The notes beneath the pieces were generated by a model. It did no database searches. It worked only from the letters and a program-made list of their open reading frames with translations, and was not told the DNA's origin. A stretch of 33,651 bases of DNA from Synechococcus sp. PNGco_S_binSS4. GTDB lineage: Bacteria > Cyanobacteriota > Cyanobacteriia > PCC-6307 > Cyanobiaceae. The position numbers were made by a program, and so were the translations under genes. This document shows, in pieces, positions 32,603-33,651 of this stretch. Position 1 is the stretch's first letter. Every line of letters begins with the position of its first letter. The stretch lies in the NCBI GenBank assembly GCA_007571085.1, contig RKSC01000032.1:1-33651 (forward strand). The letters run 5' to 3'.

Positions 32603-33651
32603 GTGCTGCTCTCTGGGGGACAGCTGTTGTAGTGGAGCCTGTTCAGGCCCACCATGGTATCACCATAGATGGAACTAGCTACTCTTGCGCCTTCCTTGGC
32701 CATCATCATTCTTACTGGTACGATAATACTTGTGATTTGCAAGGAGATCTAGGAACTAGGACAACCCTGCCGGCAGGTTTATTTAAGCATCTTCCTAATC
32801 TACGATATGTCTTTCTGAATCAAAACAATCTAACCAGCTTGCCATCAGGTCTATTCAGTGGTCTTCCCAACCTGGAAGAGATCAGACTACAATATAACAA
32901 CCTGAGCACCGTGCCGCGAGATATATTCCAAGGATTTTCTAGCTTGAAAAATATCTATCTCTATGGCAATAATCTGACTAACTTGCCAGAAGATTTATTC
33001 AGTGAGCTTTCCACGTTAAGAGTAATCAGCTTGCATAACAACGACCTAACCACTATGCCAGCAGATTTATTTGGTGGTCTTCCTAATCTGATAGGCATTT
33101 TTGTGAGTAATAATAATCTATCTTGCCGACCTGCGCTTCCGTCAGGTAAGTCATTTTTTGATGAGTATGACAGGGCTGATACTCTGACCGCTAGTTTGCC
33201 AGTTTGCGAGGGAGAGATTCCTTTAGAATACATGCCTCCACAAAATTACAATAACATTGCAAGTCAGACCACTGTCAGCCTTGCTAATGAATATCAATTC
33301 TATGATAATGATTTCTCCCCATATCCATCTCCAGGAGGGAATCTAACCTATACAGTGAAAAATAGCAATGGAGATGTGGTGACAGCATCCATATCTAATG
33401 GTGTATTAACAATAACACCTGTTGGCTTGGGCTATTCTACAATCACAGTCAACCTTACTGGCACTGGACAGTGGACGGAAAAAGATCTGATGATCGGAAG
33501 CGATCCAATCGTTTACCGCAAATCCGTTGATCTCACTTTCAATGTCTCCCAAGATGGTGAACATAATGTCTCCCAAGATGATGAACAGCTCCAAGGAGAA
33601 GGTGAACAACCCCAAGGAGGTGAACATAATCTCCTCCCAGGAAACGAGCAA
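32539..33651 (+). CDS. secreted leucine-rich-repeat protein with Ig/cadherin-like domain (3' end outside window)
   Basis: 371 codons, open to the right edge. The signal peptide is at residues 1-37 (hydrophobic 13-32, cleavage near EPVQA/HHG). Residues 50-84 hold two Cys and resemble an LRR N-cap. Residues 85-196 hold 24-residue repeats of the pattern LxxLxxIxLxxNNLxxLPxxLFxG (four full and a fifth ending at SCRPALP, a C-cap). About 240-336 resembles Ig/cadherin-like modules (NLTYTVKNSNGDV, NGVLTITPVGLGYSTITV). From 337 a Gln/Glu/Gly-rich repeat region (VSQDGEH, VSQDDEQ, LQGEGEQ) begins. A hand count gives 56% GC for codons 1-39 but about 35% at 33241-33300, well below the neighbouring genes. 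It is probably surface-exposed or exported; function is not known. Confidence 0.82.
   Translation, partial: MSWACQSLLSKQVLHLGSGILSAALWGTAVVVEPVQAHHGITIDGTSYSCAFLGHHHSYWYDNTCDLQGDLGTRTTLPAGLFKHLPNLRYVFLNQNNLTSLPSGLFSGLPNLEEIRLQYNNLSTVPRDIFQGFSSLKNIYLYGNNLTNLPEDLFSELSTLRVISLHNNDLTTMPADLFGGLPNLIGIFVSNNNLSCRPALPSGKSFFDEYDRADTLTASLPVCEGEIPLEYMPPQNYNNIASQTTVSLANEYQFYDNDFSPYPSPGGNLTYTVKNSNGDVVTASISNGVLTITPVGLGYSTITVNLTGTGQWTEKDLMIGSDPIVYRKSVDLTFNVSQDGEHNVSQDDEQLQGEGEQPQGGEHNLLPGNEQ

Noticed and set aside
33406-33651. 81-codon hydrophobic reverse-strand frame at the right edge
   Set aside because: Opposite the LRR gene's repeat region; the apparent hydrophobicity is the complement of Gln/Glu/Asn codons.

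Overview
The window looks like chromosome of an alpha-cyanobacterium of the marine Synechococcus/Prochlorococcus/Cyanobium group. The evidence is photosystem I psaE, the cytochrome b6f genes petB and petD, the D1-processing protease ctpA, the minCDE set, hemL of the C5 pathway, a glcD/glcF glycolate dehydrogenase, and a 60-residue protein that I recognise as the 'hyperconserved protein' of Prochlorococcus and marine Synechococcus, lying between tRNA-Asp and tRNA-Trp next to gltX and rplS. The DNA is GC-rich, many starts are GTG or TTG, and short tandem repeats are frequent. The last 1.1 kb is AT-richer and encodes a secreted leucine-rich-repeat/Ig-like protein. Core marine picocyanobacterial synteny together with a eukaryote-like LRR protein suggests a sponge symbiont of the 'Candidatus Synechococcus spongiarum' type. 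That is an inference from gene content, not proven by any marker here.

Layout. 1-2089: lpxD (cut by the left edge) and proB, reverse strand. 2187-3373: psaE and mutM. 3339-5568: a divergent pair for sucrose turnover, sucrose-phosphate phosphatase and a GH100 alkaline/neutral invertase. 5606-6808: petB-petD, reverse. 7011-10979: ctpA, an opposing MtnX-like HAD phosphatase, then minC-minD-minE. 11030-12257: an aldo/keto reductase and a small poly-Glu membrane protein. 12403-13668: ispG. 13710-17526: a reverse-strand cluster of an HpsJ-like membrane protein, DUF502, nusB and ftsY. 17632-19665: a TPMT-like methyltransferase and a CPA-type Na+/H+ antiporter. 19496-22794: a translation-centred block (gltX, tRNA-Asp, FMN reductase, hyperconserved protein, tRNA-Trp, rplS, a small PepSY-like membrane protein). 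22860-28889: map, an SDR, a hypothetical, a BioD-like/DRTGG protein, a SLOG/DprA-like protein, a tiny membrane ORF, hemL and xthA. 28940-32330: a small secreted protein, glcD and glcF. 32331-33651: an intergenic tandem-repeat array and the start of the LRR gene, which runs off the right edge.

Most of the window is housekeeping: photosynthetic electron transport, photorespiratory glycolate oxidation, isoprenoid and tetrapyrrole synthesis, lipid A synthesis, cell-division placement, protein targeting and translation. No gap between genes exceeds about 210 bases. I see no rRNA, CRISPR array, transposase, integrase or prophage gene. The one clearly accessory element is the LRR gene at the right end with the 18-bp repeat array in front of it. 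Smaller points worth a look are a 170-bp antisense overlap between the antiporter and gltX, an antiporter without an ATG start, a nine-glutamate microsatellite tail, and short tandem repeats clustered at gene ends.
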